A stretch of 64,000 nt of DNA. Source: Notamacropus eugenii (taxonomy: Eukaryota > Chordata > Mammalia > Diprotodontia > Macropodidae). The notes below the pieces were generated by a model that was not told the origin of the DNA, ran no database searches, and saw only the letters and a list, made by a program, of their open reading frames with translations. Both the position numbers and the translations under genes were made by a program. Below, in pieces: positions 1 to 10,460 of this stretch. The stretch is taken from NCBI RefSeq assembly GCF_028372415.1, contig NC_092874.1, positions 57,449,865 to 57,513,864 of the forward strand. Direction: 5' to 3'. Every line of letters begins with the position of its first letter. The stretch's first letter is position 1.

Positions 1-207
1 CTCCTCCTGAGTCTCTGATGACCTTGTTTGGAGGGCAGTGGCAGAACATGTCACTTCATGGCTCTAGTCCTCAGTATCCTCAGGTGTAAGACCTTCAAGT
101 ACACTGAGTTTCTCTCCCTATAGGTCTTGGTCTTCTATAATATTACAAGCCTTAAAGCACACTGTAAATGCTAGGAATTATTTTTATTATTATTCATTAA
201 AATTACT

Positions 208-320
208 GAAGCAAAGGCTGGATGATCACTTTTCAAGAATGTAGTAGAAAAGACTCCTGTTCAGGTATTAGTAGGGCCAGGAACTGCGGAGCAGCCTTCC
301 AACCCTGATATAGCACAGAG
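208..320 (+). repeat. Short ancient interspersed repeat fragment
   Basis: The stretch 'gaagcaaaggctggatgatc' and what follows resemble two other places in this window: about 17190-17470 (opposite strand) and 40690-40835. All share a 'feature-tail' wording typical of a mammalian interspersed repeat, but I cannot name the family. The ORF on the other strand looks incidental. Confidence 0.4.
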
Positions 321-2460
321 ATGCAGTGAAGTGCTGGACAACATGATCTTGAAGGTCCCTTCCAGGGACACTTTCTGCAATTCCTTGTCTGTATCTGTTT
401 AATCAGAAGACCTTCTGCCTCAATTTCAGCAGCTACAGCCACTGCTAATACAGTGTGGCAGTGCCTGTGGTTCTGTCTTTGCCTTACACATGGGCAACAC
501 AAAGCATGTGCTAAAAATGAACCACCCATTCCTAACTCCGGCACAGAAGTGTGACCCAGCTGTCACTCTGATTTCTCAGTAATCAACACCTCTGTGACAC
601 TGCTTCCAGCTGTGTATTATATGTAAAATATAAATTCAGACACACACAAATATCTCAACATGACATTTTCCCCAATTTCATTAGACTCTGAAAGAGGCCT
701 AACAAATCCTTGCTATATTATTAGAAAACCATTCAAGTCTACAGGAACTTGAATTGAATTGAACAAGCATGAAAGAGTGATAGGCAATTAAGCAGGGAAA
801 AAAGTGAGCTCTTGTCATTAACTTCCTCAAAACCACAGTTATAAAAGTAAAATGGCCAACACCAATAAGCTATTCCCCAACAAGCAGGTATTAATTATGA
901 TACATGTTAATCATGGCTTAAATACTTCCATGTACACCCAAGCAATCTTTCATCCAACCCAGTAGTATAAATTTGAAAAAAGGAAAACAAGCAAGCAAAC
1001 ACAATTATAAAACATCCTATGTATTTTCCCTCCGTGGAGCAATCAAGGAAAGCGTGTCATCTGACCACTAGGAGGCATTCACAGCCACCATCCCAGTCCT
1101 TTTCAATAGAGAAAAATCACAAGCTAGGCTCATCTCATAGTCACCCTAGTGGTTTGCACATGCCCTGTGAGACAGAAGGGATAAACAAGCCCCCAAGGTT
1201 CACAGGGTGCGAGTGACCTCCTATTCCTCAGCTCCTCGCTCGGGGGCAGCACAAACTCTCTATGTACGATGTGCTGATCCGGGATTCATACAAAGAGAAA
1301 TCAGCAGTCAGCCCCCACCTACTGGCCAGATCCTGCTTCCAGAACATGGTACATTTCTGTTATTTCTATGTTTCTGCTAGCTAGCTCCAGGCAAGTGATC
1401 TTGGCGTAATGGAGATAGCTCTTCACAGAAGCATACAGACATGCTTAGAAACAGTGTACACATGTTTACTCTTAGCAGAAATTGAGAAACAAGTAAACAG
1501 GATATATAACAACAAAGAAACAATGCAAAACAAAACATGCCCAATGAGTGATGGTGCACTGCTTTCCTATATCCTAGAAGCTTCAGACATAAGATCTACT
1601 TTGAACCCAGGCATGCTAGAAAATCCAAATCTCTGAATCCCTCTGAGTGAACAAATGAATGTAAACTTCATAATATAATTCAAACCTTCACGTTGGGTTA
1701 ACATCTAGCAGGTCCAGTTATCAGCTGTCAATAAAGAAATTCCAGAGGAACTCTGGATTCAACACTGGGTACTGAGCTCACAACATGGAGAATGGATTTG
1801 GAATCAGGATAGATTTAGGAGAAAACATTTTTTTTTGTTGGTCCCGTTAGTGACAGGGACCTTCCAACTCCCTCTGAGCACATCTGTATTATCATCTGAA
1901 GGTCCAGGTGGGTTGTCCTCAGAAAAGCAACTCCCCGTGCCCCCTAGCATCCCTCCCTGCACTCACAGTGGGGTCTCCTGTCCTTTCTTATCACTCCCTC
2001 CCTCATCAAATCTCCACAACTACTCAAAGCAGGATAGGGGACGGAGACCTACTGACGTCTAGAAGAGAGGCTTCTTTTTTTCTTTTTAAGAAAAAGGAAA
2101 GCATAGATAGAAATAAAAATCCTTTCTAAAGAAAAATATTAACAACACAGAACAGCTTAACCACTTCAGCTATCACATCTGCTGTCACATTCTAAGGGGA
2201 AAAAAGTAAGGCATCATGAAGTACCTGCAAATGAACATTTATTTACCTTTGCCCTTATTCTAGGTATTTCCTATTTACATGAAGGGCTAGAGATACTAAG
2301 GGATGTAAATGAACTGATCAAGACCCTGTCACACTCAAAATCAAGTCCCATTTAAGCTGTCCCACTTCTTCTTATGTCTTGTTCTGTTTTTAATCAATAC
2401 TTACTCCCAAGACATTTGTTTCTCCAAAACTGAATCCCTTCTGGCCCTATCTCCAAACAT
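321..2460. other. RSU1 intron 2, no recognised feature
   Basis: I see no exon, RNA gene or clear repeat in this stretch. Short ORFs at 1019-1216, 1409-1636 and 1835-2062 lack homology that I recognise and have no splice-site support. A pyrimidine-rich part lies near 1930-2000. Confidence 0.5.
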
Positions 2461-2464
2461 TAAG

Positions 2465-2600
2465 AGTGAGACTGGGGATCACAGCCTGGAATTCTAGCCC
2501 TGGCTCTGCCCCAGACTACCTGGGTGACTTTAGACATAGGCCTTAGTTTCAGGGCAGGCTCTTTTCATGCCTACAAAACAATGATCCAGTTCAACTCTAA
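2465..2600 (+). repeat. MIR-like CORE-SINE
   Basis: The text runs 'ggaattctagccctggctctgcc', then 'ctgggtgact', then 'ccttagtttc', in the order of the tRNA-derived head and core of a MIR element in plus orientation. It is strongly diverged and the 3' tail is unclear. Confidence 0.6.
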
Positions 2601-2837
2601 AAAGCTTTGTCAACTATCCAAATGATTACAGGCCCATAATTAAAGCCTGAATATTTCTGTTGACAATGCTTTTTGCACTCAAACGTTTCAATGTACCACT
2701 TAAGTTTGTATGTGCAGAAAATGTGAAAAATATTTCCTTCTCAATTCCCACCCCAGTGGGATTAAACAACAGTCACTCATTCACTCCACAGATATGTAAA
2801 AGCAATGGTGATAGGAAGCCAGAAAGCTAGGTAATCA

Positions 2838-2972
2838 AGTATGGCCCTTTGACTGAATCCAAACTTAAAAACAAATCCTTTTATTCTGTGAAGTTTGGAT
2901 TCAGTCAAAGGGCCACACTTGAGGATCTATGAGGGCCACATGTGGCTTTGAGGCTGTGGTTTCCCACCCCTG
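2838..2972. mobile_element. Non-autonomous hAT-type DNA transposon fragment with long internal hairpin
   Basis: Positions 2838-2867 and 2892-2921 form an inverted repeat of 30 bp with one mismatch around a 24-bp loop. After it come 'gagggccacatgtggc' and an end 'ttcccacccctg', the terminal inverted repeat wording of a common mammalian hAT (Charlie-like) MITE. The matching left terminal repeat is missing, so the copy is 5'-truncated. It encodes no transposase. The family call is from memory of the repeat; the hairpin is seen directly. Confidence 0.65.
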
Positions 2973-3309
2973 CTCAAACTGACAAAATACAGTGAGGTGA
3001 ACTAAGATTTACATAAACATATAACATAAACTGTAGATATGATAAGCGTTTAAGAGAATAGAGTGGACACGAGATCAGATGATCACCCAGCATGCCGATT
3101 TGCCTATCAGGTAACTGGATAAACAATATCACAGCAGACAGAGGTACATGACATTACGAGAGGGGTCAACTAAAATATATTACCAGGAAAGCAATACTTA
3201 GAGGAAATGTATGTGAGATTAATGACTTTAGGGTCACCTTTGGAAACTAAAGACAGTGTGGTGTGGAAAGACTATGATTCATACTGTAGTTCCATAAAAG
3301 AAGGCTCTA

Positions 3310-4040
3310 TATCATCACCAAAAGGAAATGCACATTAAAATACCTATGAGACTAGAAAAGACAACAAAAGATGCAAATTGAAAGAAAGACACACTAATGT
3401 ACTGCAGTTGGAGCTATGAATTGTTCCAACTATAGCATGAAATCATATGAATTTAAATTAGAGAAGTCACTACATTGTATATGCTCCTTAACCCAGTGAT
3501 AACACTACAAGGCCTATCAAGAAAGTCAAAGATAGAGAACACTGTCATATTTACGAACAGATTTATAATAGCCCATTTAGGGGAGCAAAGAACTGGAAAA
3601 AAAAAATGAGTGCCTATGGTGTGGGGAATGGCTGATTACAGAACATGATGTAAGAGAATATGAGAAATATGGAATAAAATAAAAAGATAATAAGAACATG
3701 AGAAATTATGAATATAAAAAACTTATATTAAAATATATAAATATATTAAATATAAATTAAAATATATAAATATAATTAAAATATATAAATTAAATTAAAT
3801 ATACAAATTAAAATATATAAATATAATTAAAATATATAAATTAAATTAAATATACAAATTAAAATATATAAATATAATAAAATAAGAATCTCAAAAAATT
3901 ATGACTATGAAGAAATCAGAGAACTTTGGGAAAACTCTTATCAACTGATACTGAACAACAAAAAACTCCCATTATTGATATAACTGTTCCTTCTCAACTA
4001 CAACAGAGATTTCTGAAAAGTTTCACAAAGATCAAACTTT
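3310..4040 (+). mobile_element. L1 ORF2/3'-region relic, interrupted by an AT-rich repeat
   Basis: Phrases such as 'gaactggaaaaaaaaaatgag', 'gggaatggctgattac' and 'gaaatcagagaactttggg' match the end of marsupial L1 ORF2 (compare the better copy at 56960-58440). The relic is heavily decayed with no long frame. An AT-rich tandem repeat (3715-3890) lies inside it. Confidence 0.6.
3715..3890. repeat. AT-rich minisatellite, about 51-bp unit
   Basis: A unit built from 'ttaaaatatataaatataa', 'ttaaaatatataaa' and 'ttaaattaaatatacaaa' recurs with a period of about 51 bp, roughly two and a half near-identical copies (starts near 3757, 3808, 3859). The stretch is almost pure A/T. Confidence 0.8.
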
Positions 4041-4461
4041 TATAAATCAAACTATAAGATCCCATGGCTTTTCAGTCATACCCTATCATTATACATGATT
4101 TATTTTCAATTAAAGTTCTCTTATAACTGCATTTGGTATCTCTACTCCCTTAATTTTCTGCCAAGAGGTAAGAATATGTTTTAATCTTCTGAAGTCATGA
4201 TCAGTCACTGCTTTACTCAGAGTTCTGAGATATCTCAAAGTTGCCCCCCCTCACATTACTGCTGAAGTCAGAGTAAGAACTGGTTTCCTGGTTCTGCCCC
4301 ATTTACTCTACATAAATTCATATGAATCTTTCCCTATTTCTCTGAATCCTTCATAGTCATCAGTTTCTTAGGGTGCAATAAAATCCCACTACATTACAAA
4401 AAAAAGTTTCCTTCTATGTCAGCTAATTGTTGCTAATCACTTGTACCCAAACAGGAGAACA
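4041..4461. other. RSU1 intron 2, no recognised feature
   Basis: No exon or repeat is recognised between the L1 relic and the target-site duplication of the HAL1-like element. Confidence 0.5.
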
Positions 4462-4478
4462 CACAGCTCTCCATATTT
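4462..4478. repeat. Target-site duplication, left copy (HAL1-like element 1)
   Basis: The 17 bases 'cacagctctccatattt' recur exactly at 7312-7328, just beyond the 5' end of the element. A perfect duplication of this length indicates insertion by target-primed reverse transcription. The outermost base could instead belong to the element. Confidence 0.88.
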
Positions 4479-5296
4479 TTTTTTTAATTTAACTTTTAAC
4501 ATTTATTTTCACAAAATTTTGGGTTACAAATTTTCTCCCCTTTTATCCCCTCCCCCCCCCCAAACCCAAGCATTCTTATTGCCCCTGTGACCAATCTGCT
4601 CTCTCCTCTATCCTCCCTCCCTGCCCTTGTCTCCGTCTTCTCTTTTGTCCTGTAGGGCCAGATAGCTTTCTTGACCCCTTAACCTGTATTTCTTATTTCC
4701 CAGTGGTAAGAACATTACATTTGATCCTAACACTTTGAGTTCCAACTTCTTTAGCTCCCTCCCTCTCCACCCCTTCCCCTTGGAAGACAAGCAATTCAAT
4801 ATATGCCAAATCTGTGTAGTTTTGCAAATGATTTCCATACTAGTTGTGTTGTATAGGACTAACTAGATTTCCCTCCATTCTATCCTGTCCCCCATTACTT
4901 CTATTCTCTTATGATCCTTTCCCTCCCCATGAGTGTCGACCTCGGATTGCATTCTCCTCCCCATGCCCTCCCCTTCATCCTCCCCCCCACCCTGCTTGTG
5001 CCCCTGATCCCCACTCTCCTGTATTATGAGATAGGTTTTCCTATCAAAATGAGTGTGTATTTTATTCTTTCCTTTAGTGGAATGTGATGAGATAGACCTC
5101 ATGTTTTTCTCTTGCCTCCCCTCTTTATCTCTCCACTAATAAGTCTTTTGCTTGCCTCTTTTATGAGAGATAATTTGCCCCATTCAACTTCTCCCTTTCT
5201 CCTCCCAATATTTCTCTCTCACTGCTTGATTTCATTTTTTTTTTAAGATATGATCCCATCCTCTTCAATTTACTCTGTGCACTCTGTCTCTATGTA

Positions 5297-5343
5297 CGTG
5301 TGCGTGAGTGCATGTGTGTGTGAGTGCATGTGTGTGTGTGTGT
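5297..5343. repeat. TG-rich microsatellite in the HAL1-like 3' UTR
   Basis: Imperfect (TG)n with GTGCATG and GTGAG variants. The second HAL1-like copy has a microsatellite at the same point (50093-50146), so the seed was in the source element. Confidence 0.85.
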
Positions 5344-5478
5344 ACTCCCACCCAGTACCCAGATACTGAAATGTTTCAAGAGTTACAAATATTGTCTTTC
5401 CATGTAGGAATGTAAACAGTTCAACTTTAGTAAGTCCCTTATGACTTCTCTTTGCTGTTCACCTTTTCATGGTTCTCT

Positions 5479-6567
5479 TCATTCTTGTGTTAGAAAGTCA
5501 AATTTTCTTTCCAGCTCTGGTTTTTTCATCAAGAAAATTTGAAAATCCTCTATTTCATTGAAAGACCATTTTTTCTCCTGAAGTATTATACTCAGTTTTG
5601 CTGGGTAGGTGATTCTTGGTTTTAGTCCTAGTTCCTTTGACTTCTGGAATATCCTATTCCATGCCCTTCGATCCCTTAATGTAGAGGGTGCTAGATCTTG
5701 TGTTATCCTGATTGTATTTCCACAATACTTGAATTGTTTCTTTCTAGCTGCCTGCAATATTTTCTCTTTCACCTGGGAATTCTGGAATTTGGCCACAATG
5801 TTCCTAGGAGTTTCTCTTTTTGGATCTCTTTCATGCGGTGTTCTGTGGATTCCTTGAATATTTATTTTGCCCTCTGGTTCTAGAATCTCAGGGCAGTTTT
5901 CCTTGATAATTTCATGGAAGATGATGTCTAGGCTCTTCTTTTGATCATGGTTTTCAGGTAGTCCCAGAATTTTTACATTGTCTCTCCTGATTCTATTTTC
6001 CAGGTCAGTTGTTTTTCCAGTAAGATATTTCACATTATCTTCCATTTTTCGAATCTTCTCACTATGTTCTGTGATATCTGTCTTTCTCATAAAGTCCTTA
6101 GCGTCCATCTGTGCCATTCCAGTTTTGAAAGATCTATTTTCTTCAGTGAGCTTTTGAATCTCCTTTTCCATTTGGCTAATTCTGCTTTTGAAAGCATTCT
6201 TCTCCTCATTGGCCTTTTGAACCTCTTTTGCCAATTGAGTTAGGCTAGTTTTCAAGGTGTTAATTTCTTCAACATTTTTTTGGTTCTCCTTTAGCAGGGA
6301 GCTGATCTGCTTTTCATGCTTCTCTTTCATCCCTCTCATTTCTCTTCCCAGTTTTTCCTCCACCTCTCTAACTTGATTTTCAAAATTCTTTTTGAGCTCT
6401 TCCATGGCCTGAGCCCACTGGGTGGGCTGGGACACAGAATCCTTGATTTCTGTGTCTTTGTCTGATGGTAAGCATTGTTCTTCCTCATCAGAAAGGAAGG
6501 GAGGAAATGTCTGTTCTCCAAGGAAGTAGCCATCAATAGTTTTATTTCTTTTCCCTTTTCTGGGCAT
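5479..6567 (-). CDS. L1-type ORF1 protein of HAL1-like element 1 (retrotransposon, open frame)
   Basis: The open frame gives 362 residues from ATG at 6565-6567 (MPRKGKRNKTIDGYFLGEQ). The frame stays open upstream to an ATG at 6660, but the lysine/arginine-rich start at 6567 fits L1 ORF1p better and corresponds to the start region in copy 2. About residues 50-195 are heptad-rich coiled coil. The RRM-like region begins near RRDNVKILGLPE, followed by HRTPHERDPKRETPRNI, and the C-terminal domain has RRAWNRIFQKSKELG and ITYPAKLSII; human L1 ORF1p has RPNLRLIGVPE, RTPQRYSSRRATPRHI and ISYPAKLSF at these points. ORF1p is a trimeric RNA chaperone that coats its own mRNA. No ORF2 is encoded, so mobilisation would need an L1 in trans (inference). 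No internal stop in this copy. Confidence 0.88.
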   Translation of the reverse strand: MPRKGKRNKTIDGYFLGEQTFPPFLSDEEEQCLPSDKDTEIKDSVSQPTQWAQAMEELKKNFENQVREVEEKLGREMRGMKEKHEKQISSLLKENQKNVEEINTLKTSLTQLAKEVQKANEEKNAFKSRISQMEKEIQKLTEENRSFKTGMAQMDAKDFMRKTDITEHSEKIRKMEDNVKYLTGKTTDLENRIRRDNVKILGLPENHDQKKSLDIIFHEIIKENCPEILEPEGKINIQGIHRTPHERDPKRETPRNIVAKFQNSQVKEKILQAARKKQFKYCGNTIRITQDLAPSTLRDRRAWNRIFQKSKELGLKPRITYPAKLSIILQEKKWSFNEIEDFQIFLMKKPELERKFDFLTQE

Positions 6568-7311
6568 TCTCCCCAGCCAGTGGCTTGACCTCTGAATATT
6601 CTCCTCACACCCACCTCGCCTCCTGGTCCTCCCAGCCAGCGTTTGGGGACTGAGATTCAAATGCTGCTTCCCGCCTTAGGGCTTTTGGCGGGGGCAGGGC
6701 TGCTATTCAGTGTGAGAATTAAGTTCAGATGGTCAGGTCAGGGCAGGGCTGCCTCTCAGGCACAGTTCCCTCAGGGGGTTTATGCACAGACCTTCCACAA
6801 TGGATCCAGGCTCCCGCCCTCTTGGGGAGCCCTTGTCTGCAGCCGCCTCTCAGCTTCTATCTTCTGGGGGGGCCCGAGCCATAGGGGCACCCCACTCCCC
6901 TCTCGACCTGCCAAAGAGACTCTCTCACCAACTCTCGTCACCTGTGGGGGCTTGTGTGGCCACTGGAGATCCTGTCTCTGAAGCCCCCGCAGGGCTGGGC
7001 TCCGCGTCTACAGCGTGACGGACCCACGTGGCTGCTGGAGATCCCGTCCCTGTAGCCCGCTCGGATCTTTTCCTCACGGTGTTGCGGCCGCTGCAGGGCT
7101 GCACTCAGCTCCCAGTCCCGGAGCCCAGTCCACAGCGCGAAGGACCCCCACGAGAGGTTTGCAGGTCTCTCCGGAACAGAAATCTCCCTCGCTCCAATAT
7201 TCCGTGGCCTCTGGGTGCAGAATTCACCGTGAGTTGGTCCCCTCTAGCCCTTCTGTGGGTTGTGGGTTCGGAGCTATGTGTATGTGCGTCTTTCTACTCC
7301 GCCATCTTGGC

Positions 7312-7328
7312 CACAGCTCTCCATATTT
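7312..7328. repeat. Target-site duplication, right copy (HAL1-like element 1)
   Basis: Exact match to 4462-4478, immediately outside the 5' end of the element (minus-strand sense). Confidence 0.88.
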
Positions 7329-7629
7329 AAAGGAATACTTTAGTAAAGTAAAGCCTTGCATAACCTTAATAATTATCCCTTTATAATCTACAAATTCAGA
7401 TTTCTAGATGCATATCTGAAAACAAATGCAACTTTTCCATTGAGAGAGTTATAAATACTTTTAAGCTCTTAGAACAGAACTAAAAAGCTTACTATCTCTT
7501 AGCAGAGAAGAGACTGACTAGGAGCCCCTTGTTGAAGGACAGCAGGTACAACCTTGCTGACCCAAAAGTAATGTCATCTCACTAATGCACTCAAAATCCA
7601 CCTCACCTTGTTACCAAGTTGAACCTCTT

Positions 7630-7865
7630 GAAAAAATAACAACTCACATCTATAAGCAGTTTAGAGTCCACAGAGTGCCTTGTACCCAGTGAGAAGTGTA
7701 GTGCATGGGTTATTGTGCCCATTTCACAGATGAGGAAACAGGTTCAGAAAAATTAAAATGACTTTCCTGTGGTCACATAACTAGCACATAGAGAGTCAAG
7801 AATGGAACCTCAGTCTCTCCCGGTTCCACATAAATGCTCTCTCCATCACCAGACTGCCCTCAAGA
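7630..7865 (-). repeat. MIR/CORE-SINE
   Basis: Contains 'cccatttcacagatgaggaa' followed by 'ggtcacataactagcaca' and a 'cagactgccct' end, the reverse complement of the MIR core and head. Diverged but nearly full length. Confidence 0.8.
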
Positions 7866-8121
7866 ATAAAGGAGCTGAGAAAATTACATCAGCACCAAGT
7901 ATCAAAGGAATACTCCCTTAGAACAAAGAACTTTGTTCAGGAAGATAATTTGTTCATACATTTTGAGGATATGTCATTAATTTTTCCCATATAAAGTTGA
8001 CAATTTGCTTCTTTACTGTGTGTTTTAAATGAAATAATGGGAATATTTGTAAAAGGACTGAGGCATCAGGACACTGAAAGAATCTACTGAAAATGTGTAA
8101 CAAAACAAAAAATTCACTTAC

Positions 8122-8172
8122 TTGTTAGTTTGTTGTGACTTAGAACCAGTTGTGTAATGTGGGACAAAGTAA
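8122..8172 (-). CDS. RSU1: RSU1 exon 2 (51 bp)
   Basis: On the minus strand, a pyrimidine-rich tract ending 'tttctttctttatag' precedes the exon, and the exon ends CTAACAA followed by 'gtaagtg', a strong donor. With the last base of exon 1 it reads FTLSHITQLVLSHNKLT in frame, which is identical to the human RSU1 segment following DVNGL as I remember it. It contains the first leucine-rich repeat (LVLSHNKLT). Two bases complete the codon split by intron 1 (phase 1) and one base starts the next codon (phase 1). It is too short to appear as an ORF and is supported by exact phase, splice sites and homology. Confidence 0.96.
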
Positions 8173-8339
8173 CTATAAAGAAAGAAAAAGCCAAAGTTAG
8201 TAAATGTATCCAAATTATGTCTACATGCTAACAAAGGAAATAGTTTGTTACAACTTTATTTCACAGGAAGAATAATGACTAATTCTGTTTCAACATGGAG
8301 AACCTTGGAAATACTTGTTACCACGAGATTACAGATTTA

Positions 8340-8500
8340 GAGCTGAAAAGGTATTTAGAGGTCATGTGGTCCAACTGCCTTATTTTTATGGATGAGAAAG
8401 CTGAGGTCTGCACGGGTTAAATGATTTGGCCATGGTCACATCAGTAGTAAAAGGCAAAGTAAGAACGGAAACTGCAGTTTTTTCCCCCACATTGTGCCTA
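8340..8500 (-). repeat. CORE-SINE (MIR-related)
   Basis: 'gatttagagctgaaaaggta', 'gaggtcatgtggtccaactg' and 'gatgagaaagctgagg' in order: the 3' half of a marsupial CORE-SINE in reverse. Confidence 0.75.
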
Positions 8501-8732
8501 GCTTGCAGCAGGCACTTAACGTTTGGTGACTGGACAGTTGTAAGTTGTAAAATGGCTGATGCTATAGACACAGACTGCATACAAAGAGTTTGAGCACTCT
8601 TTGGTGGCTCTAACAAGTAACTTCATCCAGGTTGATAAATTTCCCAACAGAAAGCCGGCTCAGACATCATCTAATCTGGTCCCTATCTGAAGCACAGCAG
8701 CTCATCACAAATCTCCACTTGAATATTCTTAT

Positions 8733-8955
8733 GGTAGCTAGATGGCAGAGTGGAAGCCCCACCTCAGACACTTGACAAAGTGTGTGACCCTGGGCAAGTC
8801 ACTTGACCTCTCTCAATTTCAGTTTCCCCATTTGTAAAATGGATCTAATAATAGCACCAACAAGTGTAAAGTGCTCTGCAACACTTGAAGCATCACATAA
8901 ATACCAGCTATTCCTGCCGTTGTTCAATTGTGTCCAACTCTTTGTGACCCCATTA
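8733..8955 (+). repeat. Marsupial SINE plus a second SINE fragment
   Basis: 'gtagctagatggcagagtgg' is the tRNA-derived head, then 'tgtgaccctgggcaagtcac', 'cagtttccccatttgtaaaa' and a tail with 'aaagtgctctgcaacac'. At 8915-8955 'gttgttcaattgtgtccaac' is the end of another marsupial SINE in the opposite orientation. Confidence 0.8.
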
Positions 8956-9039
8956 TATAATACACATACGTTATATAAAACGTATATATAATATTAGCAT
9001 TACTTGTGTATTTATAATATAAATATTACCTATTCCAAG

Positions 9040-9520
9040 AGAGATTATTCTGTCTCTGGAGTTTCATGTATTAGAGAGTCTCTGAATTTATCAAATACTA
9101 TGTGATTATTTTTTATTTTCTCTTGTTTTACCTACTTGGTTCCAATGGTCAGCTTCTCTATTTTTAATGAGTACAAGATAGTTTTGATAACTGCTCTGTA
9201 TTAAAGTTTGAAATCTAGTGCTGGGAGGCTCCTTTACCTCCCCCTCTTTCTCATTATTTCAAATTCTTCACCTTTTGTTCCTATGGATAAATATTTTATT
9301 CTTCCTCTTAGTTCTAAGAAGTAACTCTGGTAATTTGATCAGTAGAGCACTGAAATCTATAAATGGATTTAGTGAGTATTGCCATTTAATTATACAGACA
9401 CAACCCAACCATGAACATTACACTTCTGTTTAAGTTTGATTTATTTTCTGCAAAGTGTTTTGTGATTCTATTCGTGTAATTCTTGCATCTTAGTAGGTAG
9501 ATTCTGAGATATTTTATACA
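9040..9520 (-). mobile_element. L1 ORF2-region relic
   Basis: Phrases such as 'caagatagttttgataactg', 'tcttcaccttttgttcctat' and 'gcaaagtgttttgtgattc' match the antisense of L1 ORF2 as found widely in marsupial genomes. No frame survives. Confidence 0.6.
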
Positions 9521-9529
9521 TATTTCATG

Positions 9530-9715
9530 GACTCAAAGACAGAGAATTGGAAAGGACCTCAGCAGGAATCCCATGTTAGAAATAAAAAAACTGAGCAACA
9601 GAGGTTGTTACCTGACAATGCCACACAGACTGTAAGTGACAAAACTATAATTTGAACCCATATCTTAACTGATGGTAGCACTTTTCCCACTAAATAATCT
9701 TTGCTACCTTTTCCA
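9530..9715 (-). repeat. CORE-SINE (MIR-related)
   Basis: 'gagaattggaaaggacctca', 'cactgagcaac'-like core and 'aatttgaacccatatcttaa' occur in the reverse order of the SINE. Confidence 0.7.
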
Positions 9716-10265
9716 TTTTTTCCTAAAATGCAATGACTAGATAGAGAGCTGTCAATAAAAGCACCCAAGAAAAACATGTCCCATGAAGCCAATAAACACT
9801 GAGACACCTAATTCCAAAAAGATCCATAGCACTTTGGCTCTTCCACAGATGTGCTGTTTTAATAAGCTCCCCATCCCCTATGCATAACAAACAGGGTCAC
9901 ACATTTCTCACTGTTAAAAAAGAAGAGCTAACACATGGTACTAAAGGAGAATCAAACGTAAAACAGGCCTTCTTGCATTTCTTCCTTGCCATAGCAGACA
10001 TCCAATCAACCAAAAGAAAGAGAGGAAAACTCTTGAAATGACTGTTGAGAGCTAGACACAATTACACCTACTTCCTTTACAGAAGGTCACTAAGTCAGAG
10101 TTAGTTGGAAGGGAGCTTAAGAGCTCACAAGCTTTTTCAAAATTCCTCACAATTCATTCATATTTTACTCCAACGTTTCCATTTTGGACATATAATATTT
10201 GCCCAAATACAGGATAAATTTCCTTTCTCCTCCAATATCCTCCTCCCTCCCCCCTTCACTAAAAA
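9716..10265. other. RSU1 intron 1, no recognised feature
   Basis: I see no exon, RNA gene or clear repeat here. The minus-strand ORF at 9559-9807 is incidental. Confidence 0.5.
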
Positions 10266-10269
10266 AACA

Positions 10270-10460
10270 TCTGGCCTATGATAGGACCACTGAGTCATCT
10301 CTAGAAATGACCTCAAGAGTCATTTCATAGATGAGAAATTTCAGATGAGAAAATTAAGGTTAAATGACTTAGACAATTACCTGAGGTGGAATTTGAATCC
10401 AGATCTTTTGAACTCCAAGGGTAGCGTGCTTTCCACCACGCATACGCACTCCTGCCTCTT
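10270..10460 (-). repeat. CORE-SINE (MIR-related)
   Basis: 'aatgacctcaagagtcattt', 'agatgagaaaattaaggtta' and 'gaatttgaatccagatcttt' run in reverse SINE order, ending in 'actcctgcctc'. Confidence 0.75.

Larger units (their letters stand above)
4479..7311 (-). mobile_element. Full-length ORF1-only L1 relative (HAL1-like), copy 1
   Basis: Read on the minus strand, the element begins with 'ggccaagatggcggagtag', a mammalian L1-type 5' end, has a GC-rich 5' UTR of about 740 bp, one ORF (ORF1), about 1 kb of 3' UTR with a TG/CA microsatellite and a G-rich tract, an AATAAA (4502-4507) and a poly-A end. Reverse transcriptase (ORF2) is absent. Copy 2 at 49266-52034 has the same architecture and the same ORF1-to-3'UTR junction, which argues for a HAL1 ('half-L1') family and not a chance deletion. 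A perfect 17-bp duplication flanks it. It sits in RSU1 intron 2, same strand as the gene. Confidence 0.85.

Noticed and set aside
5609-5883. Plus-strand ORFs inside HAL1-like copy 1
   Set aside because: Antisense shadows of ORF1; the minus frame is the one with L1 ORF1p homology.
6643-7386. Plus-strand ORFs over the HAL1-like 5' UTR
   Set aside because: GC-rich 5' UTR in antisense; not related to any protein I recognise, and the equivalent region of copy 2 does not preserve one frame.
1-8121. RSU1 exon 3
   Set aside because: Searched for the segment MVPPNIAELKNLEVLNFF in reverse complement and saw no match; it probably lies left of the window.
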